From: Pseudomonadales bacterium
Lineage (GTDB): Bacteria > Pseudomonadota > Gammaproteobacteria > Pseudomonadales > Moraxellaceae
Assembly (NCBI GenBank): GCA_013043915.1
Contig: JABEVH010000085.1
Location: 1-11,271, forward strand
Reading direction: 5' to 3'
DNA: 11,271 nt
Positions 1 through 7,156 of the stretch are shown piece after piece (positions within the stretch are counted from its first letter, which is position 1; each line of letters opens with the position of its first letter). Below the pieces are notes generated by a model. The model made no database searches, had not been told where the DNA came from, and was given only the letters and a program-made list of their open reading frames with translations. Made by a program: the position numbers and the translations under genes.

Positions 1-744
1 GTATTAAACACAGTAACCTCTTCACCCGGGCTTGAAATCAGCGTCGATGCCCCTGCATCAGCAGGTGCTGCCTCCACGACGGCTACAGGCTATGCCAATT
101 ACAGCCCTGCAACCAATATCTTTTTGCCGGCAGGAACCTTGGGTAACCCCGATGGCTTACAGGCTAAGGTTAGTTCAACAGGTCAGATTAATGTCACGGT
201 ACCTCCTGGACAGCAGCCGGGTGTTTACCGATTGTCGGTCAATGCGACGAATGGAGCCTTGGATGTAGGCAATCTGTTTGAAGTGTTGGTCTATCCCTCC
301 GGGCAAGCAAACTCCTCGGCGAGTGGAACTACGAGCCTAACGGCACCCACGGAAGTTCCTTTTCCGGATACAAGTTATGCATCGGGTCCTACGATGCCTA
401 TTACGGCCACAGTGATCATTCCTCCTCGTCTGAATGTGTCGTATTTTCCAAATATGACGAATAATTTCAACGCAGCCAATTTTACCTGGATCCGTAATAA
501 TTTGAGTGCCTTAAGCAGCATAGGCGTGACGGTCAATTCGGTAGCGATAGATCCTCAAACTAATGATCTCATGGTGAGTTTGACCATTGCGCCGTCAACT
601 TATAAGGCGGAAGCAGAACCAGGAAACCCATCGAATACCACTGGGTTTTTGATGAAAATGACGGTTCCGGTAATTGATAACGGGCAAAATCCCGGACCTT
701 ATACGGAAGTTTTTTATGTCATGCCTACCGTACCCATAACGTAG
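1..744 (+). CDS. C-terminal part of an unknown, probably extracellular protein (5' truncated)
   Basis: The frame is open from the first base of the window to a TAG stop at 742-744, giving about 247 visible residues; the start lies outside. An internal ATG at 124 is unlikely to be the true start because the same frame and composition continue upstream of it. The visible protein has no cysteine, very few charged residues and many Thr, Ser, Asn, Pro and Gly. It contains alternating hydrophobic stretches typical of beta-sandwich surface proteins, such as GVYRLSVNAT and FEVLVYP near residues 73-98. The C-terminus (about residues 130-247) looks like a second beta-rich domain and ends without a transmembrane anchor, sorting motif or autotransporter-like terminal aromatic residue. 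I do not recognise the family. It ends 19 bp before thiO on the same strand, so the two are probably co-transcribed. In Pseudomonas, thiO lies beside minor pilin genes, so a pilus-related or adhesin role is conceivable, but nothing in the sequence shows it. Confidence 0.75.
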   Translation, partial: VLNTVTSSPGLEISVDAPASAGAASTTATGYANYSPATNIFLPAGTLGNPDGLQAKVSSTGQINVTVPPGQQPGVYRLSVNATNGALDVGNLFEVLVYPSGQANSSASGTTSLTAPTEVPFPDTSYASGPTMPITATVIIPPRLNVSYFPNMTNNFNAANFTWIRNNLSALSSIGVTVNSVAIDPQTNDLMVSLTIAPSTYKAEAEPGNPSNTTGFLMKMTVPVIDNGQNPGPYTEVFYVMPTVPIT

Positions 745-763
745 GCGGCTAGTCGGAGTAAGT

Positions 764-1843
764 ATGCGTCACCTGGTGGTAGGGGCTGGGGTGCTGGGCC
801 TGATGACAGCACGGGAACTGGTGTTGCGTGGAGAAAAGGTGTGTGTACTGGAGGCTGGCGAGGTGGGGCGTCAAGCTTCGTGGGCGGGTGGTGGGATTAT
901 CTCGCCGCTCTACCCCTGGCGTTATCCGCCCGCAGTATCGGTTCTGGCGGCCTGGGCTCAGGTGGCATATCCTGAATTAGTGATGGCTTTATGTCGTGAT
1001 ACCGGTATAGATGCGCAGTATCAGCAGACCGGTTTGGTCATGCTCGATGCTGAAGAGGGGCATGAGGCTCGTGCATGGTCAGAAATCTATGGACGTAAAA
1101 TTGAGCTTGTCTCAGGTCATGAAGTCAGCAGGCGCTGGCCAGGGCTGAAGCCTCAGGGCGATGCGTTATGGATGCCTGAAATAGCCCATGTCAGAAATCC
1201 TCGTTTGCTCAAAGCGCTGTTGCTCGATTGCCAGCAGCGAGGCGTTGATATCAAGGTGTATAGTCCGCTAACTCACCTGGAATGCTCGCAGGATACAGTC
1301 CGTGCAGCGGTCGATGCCGCTGGGCATCGCTACGAAGCAGATCAGTTCTTGCTGTGCGCGGGGGCATGGACAGCTGATCTTCTACGGCCTTGGGGGTGGG
1401 AATTACCCATCATACCTGTGCGTGGACAAATGCTGGCCTATCGTTGTCTGCCTGGGGAGCTGAGCAGCATGGTCATGCTGCGTGGGCGTTACCTTATTCC
1501 ACGTCGCGATGGTTTGGTGCTGGCGGGGTCAACGCTGGAGGATGTGGGTTTTGATGCAGGGGTCACGGAACAGGCTAAGGCTGATCTGCATGCCAGTGCT
1601 GTATCGATCTGGCCTGACTTGCGTGACCGACAGCCTGATTATCATTGGTCGGGGTTGCGTCCAGGGTCCCCGGAGGGAGTGCCTTGTATGGGGCGGGGGC
1701 CTATGCAGAATCTCTGGATCAGCGCCGGGCACTTTCGCAACGGCTTGGTTTTGGCGCCTGCAAGCGCGCGTTTGATGGCCGAGATGATGCTGAGTGAAGC
1801 ACCATGGACGGATCCTGCACCCTATGCGCCTCAGCCTTTATGA
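764..1843 (+). CDS. thiO: FAD-dependent glycine/D-amino-acid oxidase ThiO
   Basis: This is a 359-residue flavoprotein of the DAO family. ThiO oxidises glycine with oxygen to dehydroglycine (iminoacetate), which feeds the thiazole ring of thiamine. Residues 4-30 form the FAD-binding Rossmann start, with GAGVLG at 7-12 and the acidic end of strand 2 at E30. WAGGGIISP at 40-48 and CAGAWT at 198-203 are typical of the family. The C-terminal FAD/substrate part has GLRPGSPEG (297-305) and SAGHFRNG (320-327); R299 and R325 match arginines near the substrate in glycine oxidases. Length fits the family (about 360-370). The ATG at 764 has GGAG at 754-757 as ribosome binding site. The gene follows the upstream surface-like gene by 19 bp. 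Its TGA end overlaps the end of pilR on the other strand by 6 bp. No thiS, thiG or thiE is in the window, so glycine preference over other D-amino acids rests on family resemblance and on thiO-pilR neighbourhood. Confidence 0.88.
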   Translation: MRHLVVGAGVLGLMTARELVLRGEKVCVLEAGEVGRQASWAGGGIISPLYPWRYPPAVSVLAAWAQVAYPELVMALCRDTGIDAQYQQTGLVMLDAEEGHEARAWSEIYGRKIELVSGHEVSRRWPGLKPQGDALWMPEIAHVRNPRLLKALLLDCQQRGVDIKVYSPLTHLECSQDTVRAAVDAAGHRYEADQFLLCAGAWTADLLRPWGWELPIIPVRGQMLAYRCLPGELSSMVMLRGRYLIPRRDGLVLAGSTLEDVGFDAGVTEQAKADLHASAVSIWPDLRDRQPDYHWSGLRPGSPEGVPCMGRGPMQNLWISAGHFRNGLVLAPASARLMAEMMLSEAPWTDPAPYAPQPL

Positions 1844-3211
1844 AACGGGGCTTTCACTGTCGTCCTCGTTATCTAGCCCCATTTTCTTGAGTCGGTAACG
1901 TAAGGAACGGAAGGTCATGCCCAGCTTGCGAGCAGCCAAGGTGCGGTTCCATCGTGTTTCCTCCAAGGCATTGAGGATGGCTTTTCTCTCAATCTCAAAC
2001 AGGTAGTCTTCCAGGGCGCCGCCTTGGGGCACCTCATGCATAACAGTAGGAGACTGGATGGACCTGAATTCGGCCGATTGGGGGAGATGCAGGTGTTCGG
2101 GACGGATAATATTGGCGTCGCACAAGGTCACCGCTCGTTCCAGAATATTCTGCAATTCCCGAACATTGCCAGGAAAGCTATAACGGCGTAGTTGCAGCAG
2201 GGCATCTTCGTGCAGGGTAGCCTGTGGTTGATTCCAGTCCCGGGCAATTTGTAACAGGAAAGACTGGGCTAGCTGGATAATGTCATCGCCACGTTCGCGT
2301 AATGCCGGGACTCGCAAGGGTATGACATGGATACGATAAAAAAGGTCCTGCCGGAAGTTACCATCTGCAACCTCCTGAGCCAGATCTTTGTGTGTGGCCG
2401 AGATGATACGAACGTTGATGGGCAATTCCTTGGTGGAGCCTATGGGTCGCACAGCTTTCTCTTGTAGTGCGCGGAGAAGTTTAACCTGCATGGCCAGAGG
2501 CAGATCAGCGACCTCATCGAGAAAGAGAGTTCCCTGATTGGCTGCTTGAAATAAGCCGATCTTATCCTCCTGCGCGCCGGTAAAACTCCCGCGTTTATGA
2601 CCAAAGAACTCACTTTCCATAAGCTCCGCAGGAATGGCACCACAGTTGACTGCGATGAAATGGTAGCTGGATCGATTGCCGAGTTCATGAATGCGTCTGG
2701 CCACCAGCTCTTTTCCACTGCCCGATTCGCCACTGATAAACACGGGCGCTTGTCCGCGAGCCAGTTTGGCTACGGTTTCTCGCAACTGCAATATGGATTT
2801 GGAACACCCGAGAATCGGTTCCTGAGTATCCTGCGCAGGAGGGGGTGGTTGTTTCAAAGCACTTTTGACCAGTTCGCGTAAACGCTCGAGTTCTACAGGT
2901 TTGGAGATAAAGTCAAACGCTCCCACTTTTAGAGCTGTAACAGCGGTTTCCATGCTTCCATAAGCCGTGATGACCGCGACCGGTATCGTGGGCCAGCGTG
3001 TTTGGATTTCCTGAACCAGTTGTAGACCATTGCCATCAGGCAAGTTCATATCGGTGAGTACCAAGTCAAAGGACTGCTCATTCAAACACTTAAGGGCAGC
3101 TTGCACGCAGTCGGCCCTACGTGTAGCTAATTGCATACGACCCAAGGTTATTTCCAGAAGTTCACATATATCGGGTTCGTCATCGACGATTAAGACCATA
3201 GCTGATTTCAT
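1838..3211 (-). CDS. pilR: Sigma-54-dependent response regulator PilR
   Basis: This is a 457-residue NtrC-type activator, the partner of PilS. It turns on sigma-54 promoters, classically that of the major pilin gene. The receiver domain (about 5-118) has acidic residues D10/D11, the phosphoacceptor D54 in VLTDMNLPDG, and K104 in FISKP. The AAA+ domain (about 133-365) has Walker A GESGSGKE at 161-168, the sigma-54 contact loop GSFTGA at 208-213 and Walker B TLFLDE at 228-233. The Ser variant of GAFTGA is, as I recall, also present in Pseudomonas PilR, so it is not a defect. SFPGNVRELQN is at 345-355. A Fis-type helix-turn-helix closes the protein (about 405-443). The ATG overlaps the pilS stop as ATGA at 3208-3211 with no good ribosome binding site, so translation is probably coupled to pilS. 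Its TAA end overlaps thiO, leaving no room for a separate terminator between them. Confidence 0.93.
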   Translation of the reverse strand: MKSAMVLIVDDEPDICELLEITLGRMQLATRRADCVQAALKCLNEQSFDLVLTDMNLPDGNGLQLVQEIQTRWPTIPVAVITAYGSMETAVTALKVGAFDFISKPVELERLRELVKSALKQPPPPAQDTQEPILGCSKSILQLRETVAKLARGQAPVFISGESGSGKELVARRIHELGNRSSYHFIAVNCGAIPAELMESEFFGHKRGSFTGAQEDKIGLFQAANQGTLFLDEVADLPLAMQVKLLRALQEKAVRPIGSTKELPINVRIISATHKDLAQEVADGNFRQDLFYRIHVIPLRVPALRERGDDIIQLAQSFLLQIARDWNQPQATLHEDALLQLRRYSFPGNVRELQNILERAVTLCDANIIRPEHLHLPQSAEFRSIQSPTVMHEVPQGGALEDYLFEIERKAILNALEETRWNRTLAARKLGMTFRSLRYRLKKMGLDNEDDSESPVS

Positions 3212-4812
3212 AAGATAGGTGGATAACGGTCAGGGTGAGAAAATGTAATCCGGAAACAGCTACCGGGCCCGAAAGGATAGACGTAGTCTAGACGTGCTTG
3301 GTTGGCTTCACATAGTTCGCGCGAGAGATAAAGCCCTAAGCCAGTGCCCTGAGTTTCTGTGGTAAAAAAAGGCTCAAACAAATGCGAGCGTACGTCTTGG
3401 CTGATGCCAGGCCCATCATCAATGATGTCGAGGTGAGGGCGATCTGCATCAAGTAATCCAGTCAATAATTTAACGCGCGAAGATCCCTGCTTAAGGCTGT
3501 AGCGCAACCCATTGCTGACTAGATTCTGTATGACCTGAAATAATTGGTCGGGGTCAAAGCGTACGACAATGGGGCTGGTGGCATCTTGACGTTCGAGGAG
3601 GGCTGGCTGTCCGTAACCTTGTTTAAATTCTTCGGTGAATTTATCCAGCCAGGACAGGAGATCAAAAAGCTGGGATACAGGACGTTCGCGTCGGGATAGT
3701 TGCAGTACATTTTCAATGATGCCGTTCATGCGGCGACAATGCTGCTGAATGATTTGGAGTAGCCGTTGATCTTCCTGCTTAATTTCAGGGGACTCCGCGA
3801 GGAGTTGTGATGCATGGCTGATGGCTCCCATGGGGTTACGAATTTCATGGGCGATGCTGGCGGTAAAGCGACCCAGTGAAGCCAGTTTTAGCTGCTGGGC
3901 TTGCTGCGCTAACTGGGTATTGTCTTCTAGAAAAATCAGCGTGGACCAAGGGGTATCAGGCTGTTCCGCGTCCAGAACGGTAAAACGTGCACTGATCTCG
4001 GGGGACGTTGAATGGTTCTGAAACGGGCGAGGGCGAAAATGTGGAGAATTTATCCAGTGTTCCAGGGCTGTAGACAACGGTGAGGAATGCTCGGCAAGCA
4101 GGCTGAGATGTTCCATGGGTTGGGTGATGCCTAAAAGAACTCTGGCGGCATCGTTGGCCATGACCACTCGGGGCACATCATCCACAACCAGAATGCCTGT
4201 GCGCATGCGTTGAATGATTTGCATGCTGAGGTGGTGCATCTCGCGCAACATTCTTTCTTGCCGGGCGGTCAGCGCCTCACTTTGGCGCAGGCGTTGCGCA
4301 AGCTGCTGGGAGAGCACAGCTATGCCAAAGAAGCTCAGACAAAGAAATGCAGTGGCGTTCAAACTCTGCCAAGATAAGCCATGTTCGTCGATAAGAAGGG
4401 CTTCCTCATACAGCAGGGCCAGCGTGGCTACGGCGGAAATCAGTAAACCTAAGCGGCCGCGCAAAAGTATGTTACCTGCAGCGACAACCACGGCCAGTAG
4501 CAAGGGGAGATCTGAGGTCACGCCACCACTTTTGTGGATTAGCAAGGTCAGCATCACCACATCAACATAGATAAATACAACGGATCTTAATGTTGGTGAT
4601 GCCCAACGATCACGATTGAAGATCAGAGATACTAGGTTGAACAGAAAGTAGATGATCGCTAGCCGCATGTAACCGACGGGATCTTCCTGGCCCAGTACCG
4701 GGCTCTGAAAATGTAGTCGTTGCAGCAAGAACAGAAGAGCTGCTAGAGCCAATCTATACCAGACATAGATTCTCAGTAGGCGTCGATCAGAATCCAGAGC
4801 TGCCATGTTCAT
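3208..4812 (-). CDS. pilS: Membrane sensor histidine kinase PilS
   Basis: PilS is the inner-membrane kinase that phosphorylates PilR and controls type IV pilin expression. The frame stays open upstream to a codon at 4851. I place the start at the ATG at 4810-4812, because it forms a 4-base ATGA overlap with the preceding gene and gives 534 residues, close to Pseudomonas PilS. In this numbering six hydrophobic segments lie at about 18-31, 48-65, 77-93, 102-117, 121-140 and 151-171. A linker helix (about 171-197) and a PAS-like region (about 205-297) follow. The dimerisation/phosphoacceptor box reads SIAHEIRNP with H322. The ATPase has an N-box (QNLVSNGLRYS, N430 and N434), DDGPGI at 465-470 and GTGLGL at 489-494, so all kinase motifs are intact. 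The stop overlaps pilR by 4 bases. The gene is the middle one of a three-gene operon. Confidence 0.92.
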   Translation of the reverse strand: MNMAALDSDRRLLRIYVWYRLALAALLFLLQRLHFQSPVLGQEDPVGYMRLAIIYFLFNLVSLIFNRDRWASPTLRSVVFIYVDVVMLTLLIHKSGGVTSDLPLLLAVVVAAGNILLRGRLGLLISAVATLALLYEEALLIDEHGLSWQSLNATAFLCLSFFGIAVLSQQLAQRLRQSEALTARQERMLREMHHLSMQIIQRMRTGILVVDDVPRVVMANDAARVLLGITQPMEHLSLLAEHSSPLSTALEHWINSPHFRPRPFQNHSTSPEISARFTVLDAEQPDTPWSTLIFLEDNTQLAQQAQQLKLASLGRFTASIAHEIRNPMGAISHASQLLAESPEIKQEDQRLLQIIQQHCRRMNGIIENVLQLSRRERPVSQLFDLLSWLDKFTEEFKQGYGQPALLERQDATSPIVVRFDPDQLFQVIQNLVSNGLRYSLKQGSSRVKLLTGLLDADRPHLDIIDDGPGISQDVRSHLFEPFFTTETQGTGLGLYLSRELCEANQARLDYVYPFGPGSCFRITFSHPDRYPPIL

Positions 4813-5054
4813 GGCTGATGAGTACCTGCCTGGCGATGAAGCTCGCAGCAATAGTACCTGCCCTGACGATCGCTTAATGACTTGGCTTCAGGGAGGTAGG
4901 TATGACAAACATGACAGCGTTGCATGGGAATATCTTGTGAATGACTATCTGGCTGATAAGGTTGATGGGGTATGTGGGGAGATGGGCGCATCATGGAGCG
5001 CAGCATATGCCATATAATCCACAGGATAAAACCTTTAAATAGCAAGCTGAACAT
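4809..5054 (-). CDS. Small membrane-anchored Cys-motif protein (PP0621-like)
   Basis: This 81-residue protein begins with one hydrophobic segment (about 2-19), followed by a Pro/His/Ser/Gln-rich linker (about 23-45) and a compact Cys domain. That domain has C47 and C50 as CxxC in CHVC, and C69, C70 and H73 in YCCELH. The spacing resembles a small zinc ribbon or treble-clef knuckle on the cytoplasmic or periplasmic face; zinc binding is inferred, not shown. The layout matches small proteins I recall as the PP0621 family, whose genes lie near comL or pilS in pseudomonads. Function is unknown. The stop codon TGA overlaps the proposed pilS ATG (ATGA, 4809-4812), so it is the first gene of the pilS-pilR operon. 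The start has only a weak upstream GGA. It is divergent from nadE across 79 bp. The coding call is well supported by the gene overlap and by the TM plus Cys pattern. Confidence 0.82.
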   Translation of the reverse strand: MFSLLFKGFILWIIWHMLRSMMRPSPHIPHQPYQPDSHSQDIPMQRCHVCHTYLPEAKSLSDRQGRYYCCELHRQAGTHQP

Positions 5055-5133
5055 GACTAAAGCGTCCGTTTGTGTAGACTGCCTTCAGTTTAACCTAATC
5101 TGCCTTGCTTGATCATGGAAATGGAGATTGCGC
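5055..5133. promoter_or_regulatory. Divergent promoter region between the pilSR operon and nadE
   Basis: These 79 bp separate two genes transcribed in opposite directions and must hold, or overlap, both promoters. I see short AT-rich pieces around 5088-5101 (TTTAACCTAATCT) that could serve as a -10 region, but no convincing -35/-10 pair with standard spacing on either strand. The call rests on position only. The nadE ribosome binding site lies at its right end. Confidence 0.4.
5123..5126 (+). promoter_or_regulatory. Ribosome binding site that decides the nadE start
   Basis: GGAG at 5123-5126 is 7 bases before the ATG at 5134, which is ideal spacing. The in-frame TTG at 5128 is only one base away from it and too close to be used. 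This favours the ATG as start. Confidence 0.7.
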
Positions 5134-6750
5134 ATGCAGCAAACCTGGTGTCTGGCCCTGGCACAGATCAATCCCCTGGTGGGAGATATCGAGGGCAATC
5201 TTGCCTTGATTATCAAAGCCGCTGATGAGGCATTGGCTCGGGGAGCTGATCTGGTGGTCTACCCGGAGTTAGCCTTGATCGGTTATCCACCCGAAGACCT
5301 TCTACTTCGGCCTGCGCTTGAAGCGCGTATTCAGGGGGCCTTACATACGCTGCAGGCGTCGACCCCGCTTCCTCTGGTGCTGGGGTATCCTGGGGTCAGG
5401 GAGGGGCATCGCTACAACCTGGCTGGTTTTATTGTGCCAGGTAGAGCGATTCAGGAGTACCGCAAGCGCTGTCTACCTAACTACCAGGTGTTTGATGAAC
5501 GAAGGTATTTTGAGCCTGGTCATGATGATGTAGTTATCGAGCATGCTGGGGTTAAGATAGGGTTGCTGCTTTGCGAGGATATTTGGCATGAAGCGATCGT
5601 ACAGTCCACCGTTAAAGCTGGGGCTGAACTGTTGGTTTGTTTGAATGCATCGCCTTACCACCTAGGCAAACAACAACAGCGTTTGAACATCGTGCGCCAG
5701 CATCAGTCAGGATGTCCTCTGGTTTATGTCAACATGGTGGGAGGGCAAGACGAGCTGGTTTTCGATGGGGCTTCTTTTATTCTTGATGGTGCAGGTCAGC
5801 AGGTGGCCCTGGCTCCTGATTTTCAAGAAATAATTCAGTTGCATCGTTTTACAGGAGCTCATCCGGAACAGGTTAAGATTGAAAAGGTTCAGGATGAAGA
5901 TGCTGAGCTTTATGCCGCCTTGGTCATGGGAGTGCGTGATTATGTTCAGAAGAACCGGTTTCCAGGCGTCGTGCTGGGGTTGTCGGGGGGGATTGATTCT
6001 GCATTGACACTCTGTATTGCGGTCGATGCATTAGGCCCTGATAAGGTCACAGCCGTGATGATGCCCTATCGCTATACAGCACCCATGAGTGAGGAAGATG
6101 CAGCCGAGCAGGCCAGACGACTGGGGGTGGTTTATCATGGACTTTCTATTGAGCCGATAGTGGCTTCTTTTATTGATGTATTGCAGCCCTTGCTGGCAGG
6201 CAAGGCGCCAAGCACTACCCTCGAGAATCTACAAGCCCGCGCCCGCGGTGTTTTGTTGATGGCCTTGTCTAACCAGTCGGGAGCCTTGGTATTAACGACG
6301 GGGAACAAGTCTGAAATGGCAGTGGGGTATGCCACCTTGTATGGGGATATGGCCGGAGGCTTTGACGTACTCAAGGATGTTCCTAAGACAAGGGTATTCC
6401 GGCTGGCTCAATGGCTTAATCAGCGGGATCCAGGCAAGGCACCTATTCCACAGCGGGTTATTGATCGCCCGCCGTCAGCTGAGTTGGCGCCGGATCAGAA
6501 GGATGAGGATTCTCTGCCGCCCTATGACCTATTGGATGCCATGCTCAAACGGTATATTGAAGAGGATGCTAGTGCCCATGATCTGCTTAGGGAGGGTTAT
6601 AAACCTGAAGATGTCCATCGTGTATTGCGAATGGTGGACCGTAATGAGTACAAACGGCGACAGGCGGCTATCGGGCCTCGCGTCACAGAGCGCGGTTTTG
6701 GCAAGGACAGACGCTACCCGGTCACGCAGGGTTGGCAGCAGGGTGGTTGA
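5134..6750 (+). CDS. nadE: Glutamine-dependent NAD+ synthetase
   Basis: This is a 538-residue two-domain enzyme of the cytoplasm. It makes NAD+ from deamido-NAD+, ATP and ammonia, the ammonia being released from glutamine by its own N-terminal domain. Residues about 4-250 form a nitrilase-type glutaminase with a complete catalytic triad: E45 in YPELALIGYP, K111 in YRKRCLPNY and C147 in LLCEDIWH. Residues about 258-538 form the NAD synthase domain. It has the ATP pyrophosphatase loop SGGIDSA at 284-290, then TTGNKSEMAVGYATLYGD (388-405), GGFDVLKDVPK (408-418) and RPPSAELAPDQKDEDSLPPY (445-464). Length is normal for the bacterial glutamine-using form of about 540 residues. The ATG at 5134 was chosen over TTG at 5128 because of the ribosome binding site spacing. 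It is divergent from the pilSR operon. A 406-bp gap separates it from the next gene, so it is probably a single-gene unit. No obvious strong terminator follows it. Confidence 0.95.
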   Translation: MQQTWCLALAQINPLVGDIEGNLALIIKAADEALARGADLVVYPELALIGYPPEDLLLRPALEARIQGALHTLQASTPLPLVLGYPGVREGHRYNLAGFIVPGRAIQEYRKRCLPNYQVFDERRYFEPGHDDVVIEHAGVKIGLLLCEDIWHEAIVQSTVKAGAELLVCLNASPYHLGKQQQRLNIVRQHQSGCPLVYVNMVGGQDELVFDGASFILDGAGQQVALAPDFQEIIQLHRFTGAHPEQVKIEKVQDEDAELYAALVMGVRDYVQKNRFPGVVLGLSGGIDSALTLCIAVDALGPDKVTAVMMPYRYTAPMSEEDAAEQARRLGVVYHGLSIEPIVASFIDVLQPLLAGKAPSTTLENLQARARGVLLMALSNQSGALVLTTGNKSEMAVGYATLYGDMAGGFDVLKDVPKTRVFRLAQWLNQRDPGKAPIPQRVIDRPPSAELAPDQKDEDSLPPYDLLDAMLKRYIEEDASAHDLLREGYKPEDVHRVLRMVDRNEYKRRQAAIGPRVTERGFGKDRRYPVTQGWQQGG

Positions 6751-6988
6751 TAGTACCCAGGGGAGTATAGTCCCCATGTTCACCCAACACTTTATGGAGT
6801 GCTGAGGAGTGGAAGGGTTCTGATCGATGTAGACTCCGAGAGGGATGACGAGGCGAGCGAGGTGAGTAAAGCTACTTGGTGTAGAGATGCTCTCTCCTGG
6901 TCAGTAGTCTGGAGGAATAATCTTTGTTTTTTTGTGTTCCTGGCTTTAGGTACGCCAAGGTCTAAAGAGTAGATGGATGGATTATTTT

Positions 6989-7015
6989 AGAGCATTTACT
7001 CAAGAGCAAAAACTC
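6989..7015. repeat. Two 13-bp imperfect direct repeats in the AT-rich leader of the reductase
   Basis: AGAGCATTTACTC (6989-7001) and AGAGCAAAAACTC (7003-7015) differ at two positions and are spaced 14 bases start to start. Each half also has partial dyad symmetry (GAG...CTC). Tandem copies about one and a third helical turns apart in a promoter region suggest a binding site for a dimeric regulator. That role is an inference, and AT-rich DNA can give such pairs by chance. Confidence 0.4.
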
Positions 7016-7055
7016 TAAATATATGATTTTTAACAAAAAAAATATAAAAATATGA

Positions 7056-7080
7056 GCCAGGGGTCTGGCGCTTTAGCGGC
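7056..7080 (+). promoter_or_regulatory. Inverted repeats overlapping a possible sigma-54-like element
   Basis: GCCAG (7056-7060) and CTGGC (7065-7069) form a perfect 5-bp inverted repeat with a GGGT loop. CGCT/AGCG (7069-7072 and 7075-7078) form another. The same stretch contains GG (7067-7068), ten bases, then GC (7079-7080), the invariant spacing of a -24/-12 sigma-54 promoter. The -24 part reads TGGCGC, near consensus. The -12 part reads CGGCT rather than TTGCW, which is poor. It may equally be an operator or an mRNA hairpin. Confidence 0.2.
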
Positions 7081-7142
7081 TAAGCATTACACTGTATGCG
7101 AGCGCCTCTCGGGGGAAGGGAGCTGCCACTCATAATGATTCA

Positions 7143-7147
7143 GGGAG
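7143..7147 (+). promoter_or_regulatory. Ribosome binding site of the acyl-CoA reductase gene
   Basis: GGGAG at 7143-7147 lies 9 bases before the ATG at 7157. A second weaker AAGG at 7151-7154 is too close. It supports the ATG at 7157 as start. Confidence 0.6.
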
Positions 7148-7156
7148 CTTAAGGTC

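Larger units (their letters stand above)
6751..7156. other. 406-bp gene-free region between nadE and the acyl-CoA reductase
   Basis: I see no convincing gene here. In order it holds: a small inverted repeat GGGGA/TCCCC (6760-6764 and 6771-6775) without a T-run; a purine-rich stretch (about 6800-6860); a T-rich run (6922-6933); a bulged inverted repeat CCTGGC/GCCAAGG (6939-6944 and 6953-6959); an AT-rich block (about 6981-7053) with two direct repeats; two small inverted repeats (7056-7069 and 7069-7078); and the reductase ribosome binding site. The AT-rich block sits about 100-175 bases before the reductase start and is the most likely promoter or regulator region. An unannotated small RNA cannot be excluded. 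Confidence 0.5.

Noticed and set aside
208..213. GSFTGA instead of GAFTGA in PilR (residues 208-213 of the protein) as a loss of sigma-54 contact
   Set aside because: As I recall, Pseudomonas PilR carries the same Ser variant, so it does not suggest inactivation.
32..268. Open frame of 78 codons on the plus strand
   Set aside because: It lies in a different frame inside the partial surface-like gene, whose frame is open from the window edge.
2597..2881. Plus-strand open frame of 94 codons
   Set aside because: It is antisense to the PilR AAA+ domain, which has all its motifs; composition is that of a shadow frame.
4214..4570. Plus-strand open frame of 118 codons
   Set aside because: It is antisense to the membrane part of PilS and rich in Arg, Ser and Cys, as expected of a shadow of hydrophobic codons.
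5128..5130. TTG as the nadE start codon
   Set aside because: It is one base from the GGAG ribosome binding site; the ATG at 5134 has proper spacing and loses only two residues.
6760..6775. GGGGA/TCCCC hairpin as the nadE terminator
   Set aside because: The stem is only 5 bp and is followed by ATGTTCACC rather than a T-run.
6329..6805. Plus-strand open frame of 158 codons
   Set aside because: It runs out of frame through the conserved NAD synthase domain and has no recognisable protein features.
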